Positions 28,827-42,522 are shown, numbered from the stretch's first letter. The stretch is 64,000 nt of DNA from Pseudomonas sp. RC10 (GCF_038397775.1 NZ_CP151650.1:2232001-2296000), one strand, 5' to 3'. Program-made: numbers and translations. The notes: generated by a model not told the origin, from the sequence alone.

Positions 28827-30674
28827 TCAGACCAGCACAATCGCGCCAAGTACCAGTACGGCACCTGCGGCGATCGAAGCGGCGTACCAGCGGAGCTGAC
28901 CGGTTTCACTGCGGCTCATCAACGTGTTACCGGCTTTCGCGAGACGCGGGATCAGGCCGATGGTGTGGTCGAGCGGGTCGCCACGCAGCAGGCGGCTGAT
29001 AGCCAGGTAAGGTTTGACGAACAGCAAATCGTAAACCCAGTCGAAGCCCCATGCCGCGAACCACCAGGCGGACAGGAAACGACCCGGACCACTGTTGGCG
29101 ATGGCGGTCACCAGACGACGCTTGCCCAGGAACAGCAGCGCGGACAGCAGGATACCGGCCAGCGCAATGGCGCCCGAGGCGATTTCCAGGCTGTGCTTGG
29201 CTTCGCCACCGGCGTGACCCGCGCTTTCCGGCAGTACGCCAGCCAGCGGTGGATGAATCCAGGCGCCGATGAAGGTCGACAGCACGATCAGCACGCTCAA
29301 CGGCAACCAGTGGGAAATCCCGTGGCCAGCGTGGGCTTCGGTCTTCGCTTCGCCGTGGAAGGCGATGAAGATCAGGCGGAAGGTGTACAGCGACGTCATG
29401 AAGGCACCGACCAGACCTGCGTAGAGCAGATACTGATGGCCGCTGGCGAAGGCTTCCAAGAGGATCTCGTCCTTGGAGTAGAAGCCTGCGGTCAGGATCG
29501 GCAGTGCCGCCAGGGCCGCGCCGCCGACGATGAAGCTGGTGTAGGCCAGCGGCAGTTTCTTCCACAGGCCGCCCATCTTGAAGATGTTCTGCTCGTGGTG
29601 GCAGGCAACGATCACCGCACCGGAGGCAAGGAACAGCAAGGCCTTGAAGAAGGCGTGGGTCATCAGGTGGAAGATCGCGCCTTCCCATGCACCCACGCCC
29701 AGCGCCAGGAACATGTAGCCGATCTGGCTCATGGTCGAGTAGGCGAGGATACGTTTGATGTCGGTCTGCACGAGTGCTGCGAAACCGGCCAGCACCAGGG
29801 TCACACCGCCGACGATGCCGACCAGGTGCAGGATGTCCGGCGCCAGGGCGAACAGGCCGTGGGTACGGGCGATCAGGTAGACGCCCGCGGTCACCATGGT
29901 CGCGGCGTGGATCAGTGCCGACACCGGGGTAGGACCGGCCATCGCATCCGCCAGCCAGGTTTGCAGCGGCAGTTGCGCGGATTTACCGACCGCACCACCC
30001 AGCAGCATCAGGGTCGCCAGCACGATCCAGAAATCGCCGACCTTGAAGTGCTGAGGCGCACGGACCAGCAGTTCCTGAATGTTCAGCGTGCCCAGTTGCT
30101 GGAACAGGATGAACAGGCCGATGGCCATGAACACGTCGCCGATGCGGGTCACGATGAAGGCTTTCAGTGCGGCGTTGCCGTTGTTGCGGTTGCTGTAATA
30201 GAAACCGATCAACAGGTACGAGCACAGCCCTACGCCTTCCCAACCGAAGTAGATGAACAGCAGGTTGTCGCCCAGGATCAGGAACAACATGCTGGCAATA
30301 AACAGGTTGGTGTAGGAGAAGAAACGCGAGTAGCCGTCTTCACCGCGCATGTACCAGGACGCGAACAGGTGGATCAGGAAGCCGACGCCGACCACGACAC
30401 CCAGCATGGTGATGGACAGGCCATCGACGTACAGGGCGAAGTTAGGGTCGAAGCCGTCAACCGACATCCACTGCCACAGCACCAGGGTCAGGTGACCGCC
30501 TTCCGGCGGCGCGACGTTGAATTGCCAGATCACGTAGGCAGCAACGATGGCCGACAGGCCAATGGAGCCGACGCCGATCAGGGCAGACAGGTTTTCCGAC
30601 CATTTGCCGCGCGAGAACGACAGCAGCAAAAAGCCGATCAGAGGAAATACGAACGTCAGGAAGAGTAGGTTCAT
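28827..30674 (-). CDS. nuoL: NADH-quinone oxidoreductase subunit L
   Basis: This 615-residue distal proton-pumping subunit is the typical length. It has about 16 TM helices, including the long lateral C-terminal helix. Conserved blocks are [19 protein letters not shown] with the key Glu, [31 protein letters not shown] and [19 protein letters not shown]. Its ATG overlaps the nuoK stop by 4 bp, so the two are translationally coupled. Confidence 0.97.
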   Translation of the reverse strand: MNLLFLTFVFPLIGFLLLSFSRGKWSENLSALIGVGSIGLSAIVAAYVIWQFNVAPPEGGHLTLVLWQWMSVDGFDPNFALYVDGLSITMLGVVVGVGFLIHLFASWYMRGEDGYSRFFSYTNLFIASMLFLILGDNLLFIYFGWEGVGLCSYLLIGFYYSNRNNGNAALKAFIVTRIGDVFMAIGLFILFQQLGTLNIQELLVRAPQHFKVGDFWIVLATLMLLGGAVGKSAQLPLQTWLADAMAGPTPVSALIHAATMVTAGVYLIARTHGLFALAPDILHLVGIVGGVTLVLAGFAALVQTDIKRILAYSTMSQIGYMFLALGVGAWEGAIFHLMTHAFFKALLFLASGAVIVACHHEQNIFKMGGLWKKLPLAYTSFIVGGAALAALPILTAGFYSKDEILLEAFASGHQYLLYAGLVGAFMTSLYTFRLIFIAFHGEAKTEAHAGHGISHWLPLSVLIVLSTFIGAWIHPPLAGVLPESAGHAGGEAKHSLEIASGAIALAGILLSALLFLGKRRLVTAIANSGPGRFLSAWWFAAWGFDWVYDLLFVKPYLAISRLLRGDPLDHTIGLIPRLAKAGNTLMSRSETGQLRWYAASIAAGAVLVLGAIVLV

Positions 30675-30982
30675 CCGCGCATCTCGCTGGCAGCGTCGAT
30701 ATCGAGAGTGTGGAAGCGGCGATACAGTTGCAGCAGGATCGCCAGGCCAATGCTGGCCTCGGCTGCGGCAAGGCTGATCACCAGAATGAACATGATCTGA
30801 CCGTCAGGCTGCGCCCAGCGGCTACCCGCCACGACGAAGGCCAGTGCGGCAGAGTTCATCATCACTTCCAGGCTCATCAACACGAACAGAATGTTGCGGC
30901 GTACCAACAGGCCCGCCAGACCGAGGCAGAACAGGACACCGGCAACCGCCAGGCCATGTTCGAGAGGGATCGTCGAGTGCAT
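30671..30982 (-). CDS. nuoK: NADH-quinone oxidoreductase subunit K
   Basis: This 103-residue subunit has three TM helices and the conserved glutamates in [16 protein letters not shown] and [15 protein letters not shown] that form part of the proton path. The start at 30982 ([10 protein letters not shown]) is chosen because homologues begin here; an upstream in-frame Met would overlap nuoJ. The family's usual length is 100-103. It overlaps nuoL by 4 bp. Confidence 0.96.
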   Translation of the reverse strand: MHSTIPLEHGLAVAGVLFCLGLAGLLVRRNILFVLMSLEVMMNSAALAFVVAGSRWAQPDGQIMFILVISLAAAEASIGLAILLQLYRRFHTLDIDAASEMRG

Positions 30983-30986
30983 GGGG

Positions 30987-31487
30987 TTACTCCTTCGCCT
31001 CGTTGCGGCCGACATGGAACGCCGTCACGGCTGCAGCGAGCAGCAGCATCGACGCGAGTTCGACAACCAGCAGGTAAGGACCGAACAGGCTGATGCCGAC
31101 GGCCTTGGCGTCCACCGTGGTGTGACCGATACCGGCGCCGGTGGAGTTGGCGAACAGCACGTACAGCAGTTCGGCCAGCAGCAGGCCGCCCAGCAGGATC
31201 GGGCCGAGCCAGATACCGGGCTTCAGCCAGGCGCGTTCCTGCTGAACCGAGGCCGGGCCCAGGTTCAGCATCATCACCACGAACACGAACAGCACCATGA
31301 TGGCACCGGCGTAGGCGATCACTTCCAGGGCTCCGGCGAACGGCGCGCCGAGGCTGAAGAAGGTCATGGCCACGGCGATCAGCGAAATGATCAGGTAGAG
31401 CAGGGCGTGCACCGGGTTCGTGTTGGTAATCACCCGAAGGGTGGCCACAACAGCAATGCCGGATGCGAAATAGAAAGCGAATTCCAT
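30987..31487 (-). CDS. nuoJ: NADH-quinone oxidoreductase subunit J
   Basis: This 166-residue membrane subunit has five TM helices. TM3 carries the conserved [20 protein letters not shown] segment that forms the pi-bulge near the E-channel. It starts 9 bp after the nuoI stop and ends 4 bp before nuoK. Confidence 0.95.
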   Translation of the reverse strand: MEFAFYFASGIAVVATLRVITNTNPVHALLYLIISLIAVAMTFFSLGAPFAGALEVIAYAGAIMVLFVFVVMMLNLGPASVQQERAWLKPGIWLGPILLGGLLLAELLYVLFANSTGAGIGHTTVDAKAVGISLFGPYLLVVELASMLLLAAAVTAFHVGRNEAKE

Positions 31488-31496
31488 CTTTCTTCC

Positions 31497-32045
31497 TTAA
31501 GGCAGCAAGCTCTTGACGTTGATGGGCTCGGCTTCGTTCTGTGCGGCGCCTTTCGGCTTGCCAGCGATCGCCATCCCCGCAACGCGGTAGAAGTTGTAGT
31601 CAGGGTTCTTGCCGGGACCGGAGATCAGCAGATCTTCCTTCTCGTACACCAGATCCTGACGTTTGAACTCGGCCATTTCGAAATCCGGCGTGAGCTGGAT
31701 CGCGGTGGTCGGGCAGGCTTCTTCACAGAGACCGCAGAAGATGCAACGCGAGAAGTTGATGCGGAAGAAGTCCGGGTACCAGCGCCCGTCTTCGGTCTCG
31801 GCTTTCTGCAGCGAGATGCAGCCGACCGGACAGGCCACGGCGCACAGGTTGCACGCCACGCAGCGCTCTTCGCCGTCGGGGTCGCGGGTCAGGACGATAC
31901 GGCCACGGTAACGCGGTGGCAGGTAAACCGCTTCTTCCGGGTATTGCAGGGTGTCGCGCTTACGGAAGCCATGGCCAAAGACCATGATCAGGCTGCGTAG
32001 CTGGGTACCCGTACCCTTAACGATGTCGCCAATATATTTGAACAT
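31497..32045 (-). CDS. nuoI: NADH-quinone oxidoreductase subunit I
   Basis: This 182-residue peripheral iron-sulfur subunit has two ferredoxin motifs, [12 protein letters not shown] and [12 protein letters not shown], binding clusters N6a and N6b on the electron path to quinone. An amphipathic N terminus ([19 protein letters not shown]) probably anchors it at the membrane face. It lies 11 bp after nuoH and 9 bp before nuoJ. Confidence 0.97.
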   Translation of the reverse strand: MFKYIGDIVKGTGTQLRSLIMVFGHGFRKRDTLQYPEEAVYLPPRYRGRIVLTRDPDGEERCVACNLCAVACPVGCISLQKAETEDGRWYPDFFRINFSRCIFCGLCEEACPTTAIQLTPDFEMAEFKRQDLVYEKEDLLISGPGKNPDYNFYRVAGMAIAGKPKGAAQNEAEPINVKSLLP

Positions 32046-32056
32046 GGGTCAAATCC

Positions 32057-33046
32057 TCACTGAGCCGCCAAGACGACCGCAGCGGTCACTAGCAAATTGA
32101 TCAGGGTCAGTGGCAGGCAGAACTTCCAGCTGAAATCCATCACCTGGTCATAACGCGGACGCGGGATAGAAGCGCGCAGCAGGATGAACAGCATGATGAA
32201 GAACGCGGTTTTCAGGACGAACCACATGAACGACAGTTGCGGCAGGATGTTGAACGGGCCGTGCCAGCCACCGAAGAACAGGGTCACCAGCAGCGCCGAG
32301 ATCAGGATGATGCCGATGTACTCACCGACGAAGAACATGCCCCACTTCATGCCGGCGTATTCAATGTGGTAACCGTCGGCCAGTTCCTGTTCCGCTTCCG
32401 GCTGGTCGAACGGGTGACGGTGAGTCACGGCGACGCCAGCGATGAAGAAGGTACAGAAGCCGAAGAACTGCGGAATGATGAACCACAGGTGATCGGCCTG
32501 GTACTGAACGATGTCGCCCATGTTGAACGAACCGACCTGCACGATGATGCCCATCAGGGACAGGCCCAGGAACACTTCGTACGAGACGGTTTGTGCCGAG
32601 GCACGCAAGCTGCCCAGCAGGGCGTACTTGTTGTTCGAGGACCAGCCGGCGAACAGCACCGCGTACACCGACAGACCGGCCATGGCGAAGAAGAACAGCA
32701 GGCCGATGTTCAAGTCGGCGACCACCCAGGTCTGGGTGACCGGGATGATCGAGAACGAGATCAGCAGCGCACTCATGGCCACGACCGGCGCCAGGGTGAA
32801 GATCATCTTGTCGACGAAGGGCGGGTTCCAGTCTTCCTTGAAGAACATCTTCAGCATGTCCGCAGCGATCTGGAACATACCGAACGGGCCGACGCGGTTC
32901 GGACCGTAACGGTCCTGCCACCAGCCCAGCAGACGACGTTCGACGAAGCTGAGCAGCGCGCCGCAGACCACCACGGCGAGCAGCACCACGATGGCCTTGA
33001 GGACCGCGATGATCGAGTCGATCACTTCAGGGGTAAACCACGTCAT
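32057..33046 (-). CDS. nuoH: NADH-quinone oxidoreductase subunit H
   Basis: This 329-residue membrane subunit contributes the quinone-binding chamber. It has eight TM helices; diagnostic blocks are [20 protein letters not shown] and the acidic loop [20 protein letters not shown]. The ATG overlaps the nuoG stop by 4 bp. It is followed by nuoI after 11 bp. Confidence 0.97.
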   Translation of the reverse strand: MTWFTPEVIDSIIAVLKAIVVLLAVVVCGALLSFVERRLLGWWQDRYGPNRVGPFGMFQIAADMLKMFFKEDWNPPFVDKMIFTLAPVVAMSALLISFSIIPVTQTWVVADLNIGLLFFFAMAGLSVYAVLFAGWSSNNKYALLGSLRASAQTVSYEVFLGLSLMGIIVQVGSFNMGDIVQYQADHLWFIIPQFFGFCTFFIAGVAVTHRHPFDQPEAEQELADGYHIEYAGMKWGMFFVGEYIGIILISALLVTLFFGGWHGPFNILPQLSFMWFVLKTAFFIMLFILLRASIPRPRYDQVMDFSWKFCLPLTLINLLVTAAVVLAAQ

Positions 33047-35760
33047 TGTGCTGCCTCCTGCAGACCCTCAACGGTTTTCCCGGCCAGGGCCGGAGGAATG
33101 CCGGCCAGACCCGATGGCAGTGCCACCAGACCTGCACCCAGTTCCTCATTGATGCGCAGTGGCAGACGCAGGGTCTGACCGGCAATGTTGAGGCTGAGCA
33201 AGGCACCGTCGTTGACGCCCAGGCGGTCCGCTTCGGACTTGGCCAGCGACACGTAGGCTTCAGGGATACGCTCTTGCACCGGTGCGGCTTTCGAGGAGTT
33301 TTCCTCGCTGCCGAACAGGTGGAAGAACGGCACGACCTGCCAGGTGCCCTGGGCAGGGGAGAAGGCGCGCGGCACGGCTGCGAACCAGCTCAGTTTGTCG
33401 CCGCTGCTTTCGATCAGGCGTACGCCCGGATCGCCCGCACGCAGGTGACCACCGACTTCGTCCTGGAACTTGTTCCACGCTTGTGGGGAGTTCCAGCCCG
33501 GCGACCAGGCGAAAGGCACCTGGGAGCGCGGTTCGGCGGAGCCCGAGTAACCTTCCATCGAGAACGAGAACGCGGTGTCCTTGTCCTGCGAGGTACGCGG
33601 TTCATGCACGCTGATGTTGGCGCGCATGGCCGTCCGGCCGCTGTAACGCAGCGGTTCGCGGGCCAGTTTCAGGCCCTTGATGCGGAAGCTGGCGGAAGGG
33701 GCGGCACCGACGATACCGGCCAGTTGCACATTGCTCGCGGCGACGGCTTCGGTGACGTGGTCCAGTTGCGTCCAGTCCACAGGCTTGTTCAGCAGGGTCG
33801 CGCGCAGGGCGTGCAGCCAGCGCCAGCCTTCGTGGATCTGGATGCTGGCGTCGAGGTAGGTCGGATCGTAGACCTGGAAGAAGCGCTGGGCGCGGCCTTC
33901 CTGGCTAACCAGCGTACCGTCGCCTTCGGCGAAGCTGGCGGCTGGCAGCACGAGGTCGGCACGGTCAGTGGTCGCGGTCTTTTGATGATCAGCGACGATC
34001 ACCACTTTCGCGGCTTTAAGAGCAGCTTCGACCTTGGCCGCGTCAACGCGGGTGAACAGGTCGTTTTCCAGCACGACGATGGCGTCGGCCTTGCCCGAGA
34101 TCACTTGATCCAGCGCGGTATCCACCGAATCACCACCGAACAGGGCCAGGCCCATGCTGTTGGCTTCCGGCACGATCAAGCTCAGGGAGCCGCTCTTGTC
34201 GCGCAGTTTCAGGGCTTTGGCGATGTTGGCAGCCGCTTCGATCAGCGCGTTGGAACCCAGCGAAGTGCCGGACACGATCAACGGACGCTTGGCGGCCAGC
34301 AGCGCTTCGGCGATACGACCGGCCAGCTCCAGCGCTTCGGCGTCCAGACCCGCAACCGCAGGGGCGCTTGGGTCGATGGCGTGGGCCACGGCGAAACCGA
34401 TGCGGGCCAGATCGTCGGGAGCGGCGTGTACACACTCTTCGGCGATGTCGTCCAGACGGGTGTCAGCGAGGCTGGCGATGAACAGCGGGTTCAGTTCGTG
34501 CTGACCGATGTTCTTCACGGCGGCGTCGAGCCATGGCTGGACTTTCATCGCAGCGGCCATGTCTTCAGCCTTGTTTTTCACCGACTGACGCAGGCCCAGG
34601 GCCATGCGTGCGGCGGTCTGGGTGACGTCCTCACCGAGGATGAACACGGCGTCGTGCTCTTCGACTTCACGCAGGGTCGGGATCGGCAGCGGGCTGTCTT
34701 TCAGAACCTGAACGACCAGACGCACACGCTCCAGCTCACCGGCTTCGATGCCCGAGTAGAAATGCTCGGCACCGACCAGTTCGCGCAGGGCGAAGTTGCT
34801 TTCCAGGCTGGCACGTGGCGAACCGATGCCGACGATGTTGCGACCGCGCAGCAGGTCGGCGGCCTTGTCCAGTGCTTCGTCCAGGCTCAGCTTGACGTTG
34901 CCCTGGGCCAGCAGCGGCTGACGTGGACGGTCAGTGCGGTTGACGTAGCCATAGCCGAAACGGCCACGGTCACACAGGAAGTACTGATTCACCGAACCGT
35001 TGTAGCGGTTCTCGATGCGGCGGATTTCGCCGTAACGCTCGCCGGGGCTGATGTTGCAACCGCTGGAGCAGCCGTGGCAGATGCTCGGCGAGAACTGCAT
35101 GTCCCATTTGCGGTTGTAGCGCTCGGAGTGGGTCTTGTCGGTGAACACACCGGTCGGGCAGACCTCGGTGAGGTTGCCGGAGAACTCGCTTTCCAGCGTG
35201 CCGCTTTCAACGCGACCGAAGTACACGTTGTCGTGGGCGCCGAACACGCCGAGGTCGGTGCCGCCGGCGTAGTCTTTATAGAAGCGCACGCAGCGATAGC
35301 AGGCGATGCAGCGGTTCATCTCGTGCGCGATGAACGGCCCCAGCTCCTGGTTCTGGTGGGTGCGTTTGGTGAAGCGATACCGGCGCTCGTTGTGGCCGGT
35401 CATCACGGTCATGTCCTGCAAATGGCAGTGACCACCCTCCTCGCAGACCGGGCAGTCGTGCGGGTGGTTGGTCATCAGCCATTCGACGACGCTGGCGCGG
35501 AACGCCTTGGATTCGTCGTCGTCGATGGAGATCCAGGTGTTGTCCGTGGCAGGGGTCATGCAGGACATGACGATACGACCACGGGTGTCGTTCTCGTCGG
35601 TGTACTGCTTGACCGCGCACTGGCGACAGGCGCCAACGCTGCCAAGGGCTGGATGCCAGCAGAAATAAGGGATGTCGAGCCCCAGCGACAGACAGGCCTG
35701 TAACAGGTTGTCTGCGCCATCGACTTCGAGCGCTTTGCCGTCTACGTGGATAGTAGCCAT
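33043..35760 (-). CDS. nuoG: NADH-quinone oxidoreductase subunit G
   Basis: This 905-residue peripheral subunit holds the N-terminal 2Fe-2S domain ([15 protein letters not shown]), a His-Cys3 4Fe-4S site ([12 protein letters not shown]), further 4Fe-4S cysteines (CIACYRC and CHGCSSGC) and a large molybdopterin-oxidoreductase-like C-terminal domain without a cofactor role. The length is normal for gamma-proteobacteria. A 140-bp gap with a hairpin separates it from nuoF, the largest gap in the operon. Confidence 0.97.
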   Translation of the reverse strand: MATIHVDGKALEVDGADNLLQACLSLGLDIPYFCWHPALGSVGACRQCAVKQYTDENDTRGRIVMSCMTPATDNTWISIDDDESKAFRASVVEWLMTNHPHDCPVCEEGGHCHLQDMTVMTGHNERRYRFTKRTHQNQELGPFIAHEMNRCIACYRCVRFYKDYAGGTDLGVFGAHDNVYFGRVESGTLESEFSGNLTEVCPTGVFTDKTHSERYNRKWDMQFSPSICHGCSSGCNISPGERYGEIRRIENRYNGSVNQYFLCDRGRFGYGYVNRTDRPRQPLLAQGNVKLSLDEALDKAADLLRGRNIVGIGSPRASLESNFALRELVGAEHFYSGIEAGELERVRLVVQVLKDSPLPIPTLREVEEHDAVFILGEDVTQTAARMALGLRQSVKNKAEDMAAAMKVQPWLDAAVKNIGQHELNPLFIASLADTRLDDIAEECVHAAPDDLARIGFAVAHAIDPSAPAVAGLDAEALELAGRIAEALLAAKRPLIVSGTSLGSNALIEAAANIAKALKLRDKSGSLSLIVPEANSMGLALFGGDSVDTALDQVISGKADAIVVLENDLFTRVDAAKVEAALKAAKVVIVADHQKTATTDRADLVLPAASFAEGDGTLVSQEGRAQRFFQVYDPTYLDASIQIHEGWRWLHALRATLLNKPVDWTQLDHVTEAVAASNVQLAGIVGAAPSASFRIKGLKLAREPLRYSGRTAMRANISVHEPRTSQDKDTAFSFSMEGYSGSAEPRSQVPFAWSPGWNSPQAWNKFQDEVGGHLRAGDPGVRLIESSGDKLSWFAAVPRAFSPAQGTWQVVPFFHLFGSEENSSKAAPVQERIPEAYVSLAKSEADRLGVNDGALLSLNIAGQTLRLPLRINEELGAGLVALPSGLAGIPPALAGKTVEGLQEAAQ

Positions 35761-35859
35761 GGTTCAAAGTTCTTCGTTGGCCCGGTGTCAGCGGGCGTGG
35801 CTAATGGAATCTCGGTGCTGCCACGGTTCAAACAGCCAGTGAGGCGCAACCGGGGCAAA

Positions 35860-35888
35860 GGTCGACAAGCTTTTGAGGCTTATCGACC
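35860..35888 (-). other. Intercistronic hairpin between nuoF and nuoG
   Basis: GGTCGACAAGC (35860-35870) and GCTTATCGACC (35878-35888) form an 11-bp stem with one mismatch pair around a 7-base loop, inside the 140-bp nuoF-nuoG gap. It could be an mRNA processing or differential-stability element, or an attenuating stop within the operon. There is no T run on the minus strand side, so full termination is unlikely. Confidence 0.45.
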
Positions 35889-35900
35889 GGTCAGTCTTTT

Positions 35901-37262
35901 TTATGCGCCGACAATGGTCGGTGCTTTGCCGGGAACGAGACCGGGTGCCGCACGTTGAGGTGCGATGCCGGCTTCGAATTCCGAGCGGAAGTATTTGATC
36001 GCGCTGCCCAGAGGTTCCACGGCGCCCGGTGCGTGGGCGCAGAAGGTCTTGCCTGGGCCGAGGAAGTTGACCAACCCCAGCAGCGTCTCGATATCGCCCG
36101 GTTGACCCTGGCCATTTTCAAGGGCGCGCAGCATCTTCACGCTCCATGGCAAGCCATCGCGGCAAGGGGTGCAGAAACCGCACGACTCCTGGGCGAAGAA
36201 CTCTTCCATGTTGCGCAGCAACGACACCATGTTGACCTTGTCGTCCACCGCCATCGCCAGGCCCGTACCCATTCGGGTGCCGACCTTGGCCACGCCACCG
36301 GCGTAGAAGGCGCAGTCCAAGTGCTCAGGCAACAGGAAACCGGTACCGGCACCGCCGGGCTGCCAGCATTTGAGCTTGAAGCCATCGCGCATGCCGCCCG
36401 CGTAGTCTTCGAACAGCTCGCGTGCTGGCAGACCGAATGGCAATTCCCAGATGCCGGGGTTCTTCACCTTGCCGGAGAAGCCCATCAGCTTGGTGCCGTG
36501 GTCTTCGCTGCCTTCGCGGGCCAGCGATTTGTACCAGTCGTTGCCGTTGTTCACGATCGCCGGGACGTTGCACAGGGTTTCGACATTGTTTACGCAAGTC
36601 GGCTTGCCCCACACGCCGACGGCGGCAGGGAAGGGCGGCTTGGAGCGCGGATTGGCGCGACGGCCTTCCAGGGAGTTGATCAGTGCGGTTTCTTCACCGC
36701 AGATGTAACGTCCGGCGCCGGTGTGGACGAACAGTTCGAAGTCGAAGCCGGTGCCCAGGATGTTCTTGCCCAGCAGGCCTGCCGCCTTGGCTTCAGCCAC
36801 GGCGCGGTTCAAGTGCTTGGCAGCGGTGACGTATTCGCCACGCAGGAAGATGTAGCCCCGGTAGGCCTTCAGTGCGCGGGCACTGATCAGCATGCCTTCC
36901 ACCAGCAGATGGGGCAGTTGCTCCATCAGCATGCGGTCTTTCCAGGTGTTCGGTTCCATCTCGTCCGCGTTGCACAGCAGGTAGCGGATGTTCATGGATT
37001 CGTCTTTGGGCATCAGGCCCCACTTCACGCCCGTGGGGAAGCCTGCACCGCCGCGACCCTTGAGGCCGGAGTCCTTGACCGACTGAACGATTTCGTCAGG
37101 GGATTGCTGGGCGAAGGCCTTGCGGGCAGCCGCGTAGCCGTCTTTGGCCACGTATTCGTCGAACCACACGGGCTCGCCGTCGTCGCGCAGGCGCCAGGTC
37201 AGCGGGTGGGTTTCCGGCGTGCGCTGGATCAGGTTCGCCGGGCCGAAGGAAGTGATGGTCAT
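35901..37262 (-). CDS. nuoF: NADH-quinone oxidoreductase subunit F
   Basis: This 453-residue subunit oxidises NADH. It has the FMN/NADH-binding region [20 protein letters not shown] near residue 70, a second glycine-rich segment [20 protein letters not shown], and the C-terminal N3 4Fe-4S cysteines in [12 protein letters not shown] plus a distal Cys. The start overlaps the nuoE stop by 4 bp. Confidence 0.97.
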   Translation of the reverse strand: MTITSFGPANLIQRTPETHPLTWRLRDDGEPVWFDEYVAKDGYAAARKAFAQQSPDEIVQSVKDSGLKGRGGAGFPTGVKWGLMPKDESMNIRYLLCNADEMEPNTWKDRMLMEQLPHLLVEGMLISARALKAYRGYIFLRGEYVTAAKHLNRAVAEAKAAGLLGKNILGTGFDFELFVHTGAGRYICGEETALINSLEGRRANPRSKPPFPAAVGVWGKPTCVNNVETLCNVPAIVNNGNDWYKSLAREGSEDHGTKLMGFSGKVKNPGIWELPFGLPARELFEDYAGGMRDGFKLKCWQPGGAGTGFLLPEHLDCAFYAGGVAKVGTRMGTGLAMAVDDKVNMVSLLRNMEEFFAQESCGFCTPCRDGLPWSVKMLRALENGQGQPGDIETLLGLVNFLGPGKTFCAHAPGAVEPLGSAIKYFRSEFEAGIAPQRAAPGLVPGKAPTIVGA

Positions 37263-37756
37263 ACGTAACCCTCCAGCAGCTGGGCAACGCCAGCGGGCTG
37301 CAGATTGCCGAAAGTGTCGTCGTCGATCATGACCGCCGGCGCCTTGTCGCAGTTGCCCAGGCAGCAGGCCGGCAGCAGCGTGAAGCGGCCATCGGCAGTG
37401 GTCTGCCCCAGGCCGATGCCCAGCTTGTTCTGGATTTCGCCGACGATGTCTTCGTGACCGGCGATGTAGCAGACCATGCTGTTGCAGACGCGGATGATGT
37501 GACGGCCCACAGGCTGACGGAAGATCTGGCTGTAGAACGTGGCCACACCTTCAACGTCGCTGGCGGGGATGCCCAGCACTTCGCCAATGGCGTAAATCGC
37601 GCCGTCCGGCACCCAGCCGCGTTCCTTCTGGACAATCTTCAGGGCTTCGATGGACGCCGCGCGCGGGTCCTCGTAGTGATGCATTTCGTGCTCGATGGCC
37701 GAGCGCTCGGATTCGCTCAAGGCGAAACGGTCTGTCTGGATAAGCGTGCTGTTCAT
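37259..37756 (-). CDS. nuoE: NADH-quinone oxidoreductase subunit E
   Basis: This 165-residue thioredoxin-like subunit binds the off-path 2Fe-2S cluster N1a. The ligands are in VCNSMVCYI and [11 protein letters not shown]. It starts 2 bp after the nuoCD stop and overlaps nuoF by 4 bp. Confidence 0.96.
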   Translation of the reverse strand: MNSTLIQTDRFALSESERSAIEHEMHHYEDPRAASIEALKIVQKERGWVPDGAIYAIGEVLGIPASDVEGVATFYSQIFRQPVGRHIIRVCNSMVCYIAGHEDIVGEIQNKLGIGLGQTTADGRFTLLPACCLGNCDKAPAVMIDDDTFGNLQPAGVAQLLEGYV

Positions 37757-37758
37757 GC

Positions 37759-39552
<1,794 letters not shown>

Positions 39553-39612
39553 CTATCGGTCAACGTACAGAATGAACCCAGGTTCAGGCTTCTTTTTGTA
39601 AAGAAAACTGGA

Positions 39613-40293
39613 TCAGACTTCGTCGGGGCTGCGCAGGTTTGTCACCGCGATACGCTGTTCGCGGCGCTGTTCCTTCTGCGACGGCATCTCGGCGCGGTAC
39701 ACGCCTTGGTCGCCGACGACCCAGGACAGAGGACGTCGCTCCTGGCCAATGGATTCCTGCAACAGCATCAAGCCTTGCAGAAATGCCTCTGGGCGGGGCG
39801 GGCAGCCGGGCACGTAGACATCGACAGGCAGGAACTTGTCCACGCCCTGCACAACGGAGTAGATGTCATACATGCCACCGGAGTTGGCGCACGAACCCAT
39901 GGAGATAACCCATTTAGGTTCGAGCATTTGCTCGTAGAGGCGCTGGATGATCGGGGCCATCTTGATGAAGCAGGTGCCGGCGATGACCATGAAATCGGCC
40001 TGACGCGGCGATGCCCGGATGACTTCGGCGCCAAAGCGCGCGATGTCGTGAGGCGCCGTGAAGGCGGTGGTCATTTCCACGTAGCAGCAAGACAGACCGA
40101 AGTTGTACGGCCAAAGGGAGTTCTTGCGACCCCAGTTGACAGCACCGCTCAGCACGTCTTCGAGCTTGCCCATGAAGATGTTTTTGTGAACTTGATCCTC
40201 TAACGGATCGGAAACGGTTTCCCGTTCGCCAATCGGATACTGCTCGTTAGGAGCATCGGGGTCGATCCTGGTGAGATTGTATTGCATTGCCAA
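39613..40293 (-). CDS. nuoB: NADH-quinone oxidoreductase subunit B
   Basis: This 226-residue subunit carries cluster N2, the last before quinone. The ligands are in [20 protein letters not shown] and [10 protein letters not shown]. Two in-frame ATGs (40293 and 40287) are possible. The first has a GAGG about 9 bases upstream; the second gives the [16 protein letters not shown] start I remember from P. aeruginosa. It begins 4 bp after nuoA. Confidence 0.96.
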   Translation of the reverse strand: MAMQYNLTRIDPDAPNEQYPIGERETVSDPLEDQVHKNIFMGKLEDVLSGAVNWGRKNSLWPYNFGLSCCYVEMTTAFTAPHDIARFGAEVIRASPRQADFMVIAGTCFIKMAPIIQRLYEQMLEPKWVISMGSCANSGGMYDIYSVVQGVDKFLPVDVYVPGCPPRPEAFLQGLMLLQESIGQERRPLSWVVGDQGVYRAEMPSQKEQRREQRIAVTNLRSPDEV

Positions 40294-40297
40294 AGCC

Positions 40298-40711
40298 TCA
40301 TTGTTTTAGCTTCGCCTGCCGATTACGACGACCAACGGGAGCCCAATCGAGCGCCCCTACCCGCCATAGGTAGACAAGACCTGCCAACAGAATTGCTATG
40401 AAAACGAGAGCTTCGGCGAAGCCGGTCCAGCCGCTTTCGCGGACGGACACAGACCAGGCGTACAGAAAGAGGGCTTCGATATCGAAAATCACGAACAGCA
40501 TCGCGACCAGATAGAATTTTGCGGACAGCCGCAGGCGGGCGCCGCCTGTAGGCAGCATGCCGGATTCGAACGGTTCGTTCTTGCTGCGACCCCAGGCTTT
40601 GGAACCGAGCAGGCTGGAGAGACCGAGCATGAATGCGCAAAGGCCGATGACGCCCAAAAGGAAAATGGCGAAGCCCCAGTTGTGGGCAATCAAACCTGTC
40701 GATTCGGACAT
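40298..40711 (-). CDS. nuoA: NADH-quinone oxidoreductase subunit A
   Basis: This 137-residue, three-TM subunit is the first gene of the operon. The start at 40711 ([17 protein letters not shown]) is chosen over an upstream Met at 40798 because the extension has no family similarity. Conserved features are [20 protein letters not shown] and the acidic TM2 segment [14 protein letters not shown]. Homologues may be named ndhC-like. Promoter-like elements lie 90-120 bp upstream. Confidence 0.95.
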   Translation of the reverse strand: MSESTGLIAHNWGFAIFLLGVIGLCAFMLGLSSLLGSKAWGRSKNEPFESGMLPTGGARLRLSAKFYLVAMLFVIFDIEALFLYAWSVSVRESGWTGFAEALVFIAILLAGLVYLWRVGALDWAPVGRRNRQAKLKQ

Positions 40712-40801
40712 GCTGGCAATCCTTAGCAGAGAGCAAAGGTCTCTGAGCTTGAAAAAGAAGTAGAGGCAGTGACGATATGTCGCAGAGCGATCAATCACGG
40801 G

Positions 40802-40830
40802 ATTTTATGTGCAAAACAGGGGCAAGTAAA
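40802..40830 (-). promoter_or_regulatory. Candidate sigma70 promoter of the nuo operon
   Basis: On the minus strand, TTTACT (40825-40830), a 17-bp spacer and TAAAAT (40802-40807) match the -35/-10 consensus at 4/6 and 5/6. The start would fall near 40795, giving an 85-base leader. The surrounding 40712-41150 region is unusually AT-rich and has no gene. Confidence 0.45.
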
Positions 40831-40965
40831 TTTTCTACATCAAATTTATTCACGGGATTAATGAGGCAGATCACGGATTACGTGCTTAGGGCCTCTGAAC
40901 ATGGGCATTACAGCTCATTTCGTTAATTATGTTTTCTGTAAACGGTAAAGAAAAAGCGAGGGGTT

Positions 40966-40986
40966 AAATGATAATTACTATCATTT
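40966..40986. promoter_or_regulatory. Fur-box-like palindrome upstream of nuoA
   Basis: An inverted repeat with 8-bp perfect arms (AAATGATA / TATCATTT) around five bases. Read as 7-1-7 it is TGATAAT-T-ACTATCA, one mismatch from the symmetric Fur core TGATAAT-n-ATTATCA. It lies about 160 bp upstream of the proposed nuo promoter and 210 bp from the aceA stop. What it controls is uncertain. Confidence 0.55.
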
Positions 40987-41156
40987 GAAACTTCCTTTTC
41001 TCCCTGTCGCCGTGAGGTGATGAAGTTGGCGTAACAGCTTCCGTCAAATGACGAGCTAATAGACGATCTTTCTTATTAACTTTTGCAGATCCATTCGTCA
41101 TGTCTATCGACTGATGACCTACTACTTGAGTAGGAGATTAAATGCCCACAAATGAC

Positions 41157-41180
41157 AAAGGCCGCCCATGGGCGGCCTCT
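41157..41180 (-). terminator. Terminator of aceA
   Basis: A perfect GC-rich stem GGCCGCCC-AT-GGGCGGCC followed on the minus strand by TTTGTCATTT. It lies about 20 bp after the aceA stop (41197), separating aceA from the nuo promoter region. Confidence 0.8.
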
Positions 41181-41196
41181 GCATGACGCGTTGAAC

Positions 41197-42522
41197 TCAG
41201 TGGAACTGTTCTTCTTCGGTCGAGCCGGTCAGTGCGGTGACCGAGGACTGGCCGCCTTGGATCACGGTGGTCATGTCGTCGAAGTAGCCGGTGCCCACTT
41301 CCTGCTGGTGCGCCACGAAGGTGTAGCCTTTGGCGGCGTCAGCGAACTCCTGCTCTTGCAGCTTCACGTAGGCGGTCATGTCGTTGCGGGCGTAGTCGTG
41401 CGCCAGGTTGAACATGCTGTGCCACATGTTGTGGATGCCCGCCAGGGTGATGAACTGGTGCTTGTAGCCCATTGCCGACAGCTCGCGCTGGAATTTGGCG
41501 ATGGTCGCGTCGTCCAGGTTCTTCTTCCAGTTGAAGGAAGGCGAGCAGTTGTACGACAGCAGTTGATCCGGGTATTCCTTCTTGATCGCCTCGGCGAAAC
41601 GACGGGCTTCGTCCAGGTCCGGTTTGGCGGTTTCGCACCAGATCAGGTCGGCATACGGCGCATACGCCAGGCCGCGAGCGATGGCCTGATCCAGACCGGC
41701 GCGCACTTTGTAGAAACCTTCCGGGGTACGGGTGCCGGTCACGAACGGCTTGTCGTACGGGTCGCAATCCGAGGTCAGCAGGTCCGCCGCGTTGGCGTCG
41801 GTGCGGGCCAGGATGATGGTCGGAACGCCAGCGACGTCAGCCGCCAGGCGCGCAGCCACCAGCTTCTGCACGGCTTCCTGAGTCGGTACCAGCACCTTGC
41901 CGCCCATGTGGCCGCATTTCTTCACTGAGGCCAGTTGGTCTTCGAAGTGAACGCCTGCAGCGCCTGCTTCGATCATGCTTTTCATCAGCTCGTAGGCGTT
42001 CAGTACGCCGCCGAAACCGGCTTCGGCGTCCGCCACGATCGGCGCGAAGTAGTCGATGTAGCCTTCATCGCCAGGGTTCTTGCCGGCTTTCCACTGGATC
42101 TGGTCAGCGCGGCGGAACGAGTTGTTGATGCGCTTGACCACGGTCGGCACCGAGTCCACCGGGTACAGCGACTGGTCGGGGTACATCGATTCGGCGGAGT
42201 TGTTGTCCGCGGCCACTTGCCAGCCGGACAGGTAGATCGCCTGGATGCCGGCCTTCACTTGTTGCACGGCCTGGCCGCCGGTCAGGGCGCCCATGCAGTT
42301 GACGAAGTCTTTGTCGGGACGGAAGGACGGTTTCGCGCCTTGGGTCACCAGGTTCCAGAGCTTTTCAGCGCCCAATTTGGCGAACGTGTGTTCTGGCTGG
42401 ATCGAGCCACGCAGGCGGACGACGTCAGCAGCGGAGTAGGTGCGGGTCACGCCTTTCCAGCGTGGATTCTCGGCCCAGTCTTTCTCGATGGCTGCAATGT
42501 GTTGTTCGCGTGTCAGTGCCAT
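41197..42522 (-). CDS. aceA: Isocitrate lyase
   Basis: This 441-residue glyoxylate-cycle enzyme splits isocitrate into glyoxylate and succinate. The active-site KKCGH motif is visible near residue 200, with the family blocks [17 protein letters not shown] and HFEDQ before it and [12 protein letters not shown] after. The start at 42522 ([16 protein letters not shown]) has GAGG 8 bases upstream; the longer upstream frame is not conserved. It is monocistronic, with its own terminator. Monomeric isocitrate dehydrogenase, its competitor for substrate, lies 7 kb away. Confidence 0.97.
   Translation of the reverse strand: MALTREQHIAAIEKDWAENPRWKGVTRTYSAADVVRLRGSIQPEHTFAKLGAEKLWNLVTQGAKPSFRPDKDFVNCMGALTGGQAVQQVKAGIQAIYLSGWQVAADNNSAESMYPDQSLYPVDSVPTVVKRINNSFRRADQIQWKAGKNPGDEGYIDYFAPIVADAEAGFGGVLNAYELMKSMIEAGAAGVHFEDQLASVKKCGHMGGKVLVPTQEAVQKLVAARLAADVAGVPTIILARTDANAADLLTSDCDPYDKPFVTGTRTPEGFYKVRAGLDQAIARGLAYAPYADLIWCETAKPDLDEARRFAEAIKKEYPDQLLSYNCSPSFNWKKNLDDATIAKFQRELSAMGYKHQFITLAGIHNMWHSMFNLAHDYARNDMTAYVKLQEQEFADAAKGYTFVAHQQEVGTGYFDDMTTVIQGGQSSVTALTGSTEEEQFH

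Noticed and set aside
28656..35703. Long + strand frames (for example 28656-30668 and 33046-35703) opposite nuoL and nuoG
   Set aside because: Antisense frames rich in Gln/Asp/His/Arg without domains; the minus-strand nuo genes are certain.
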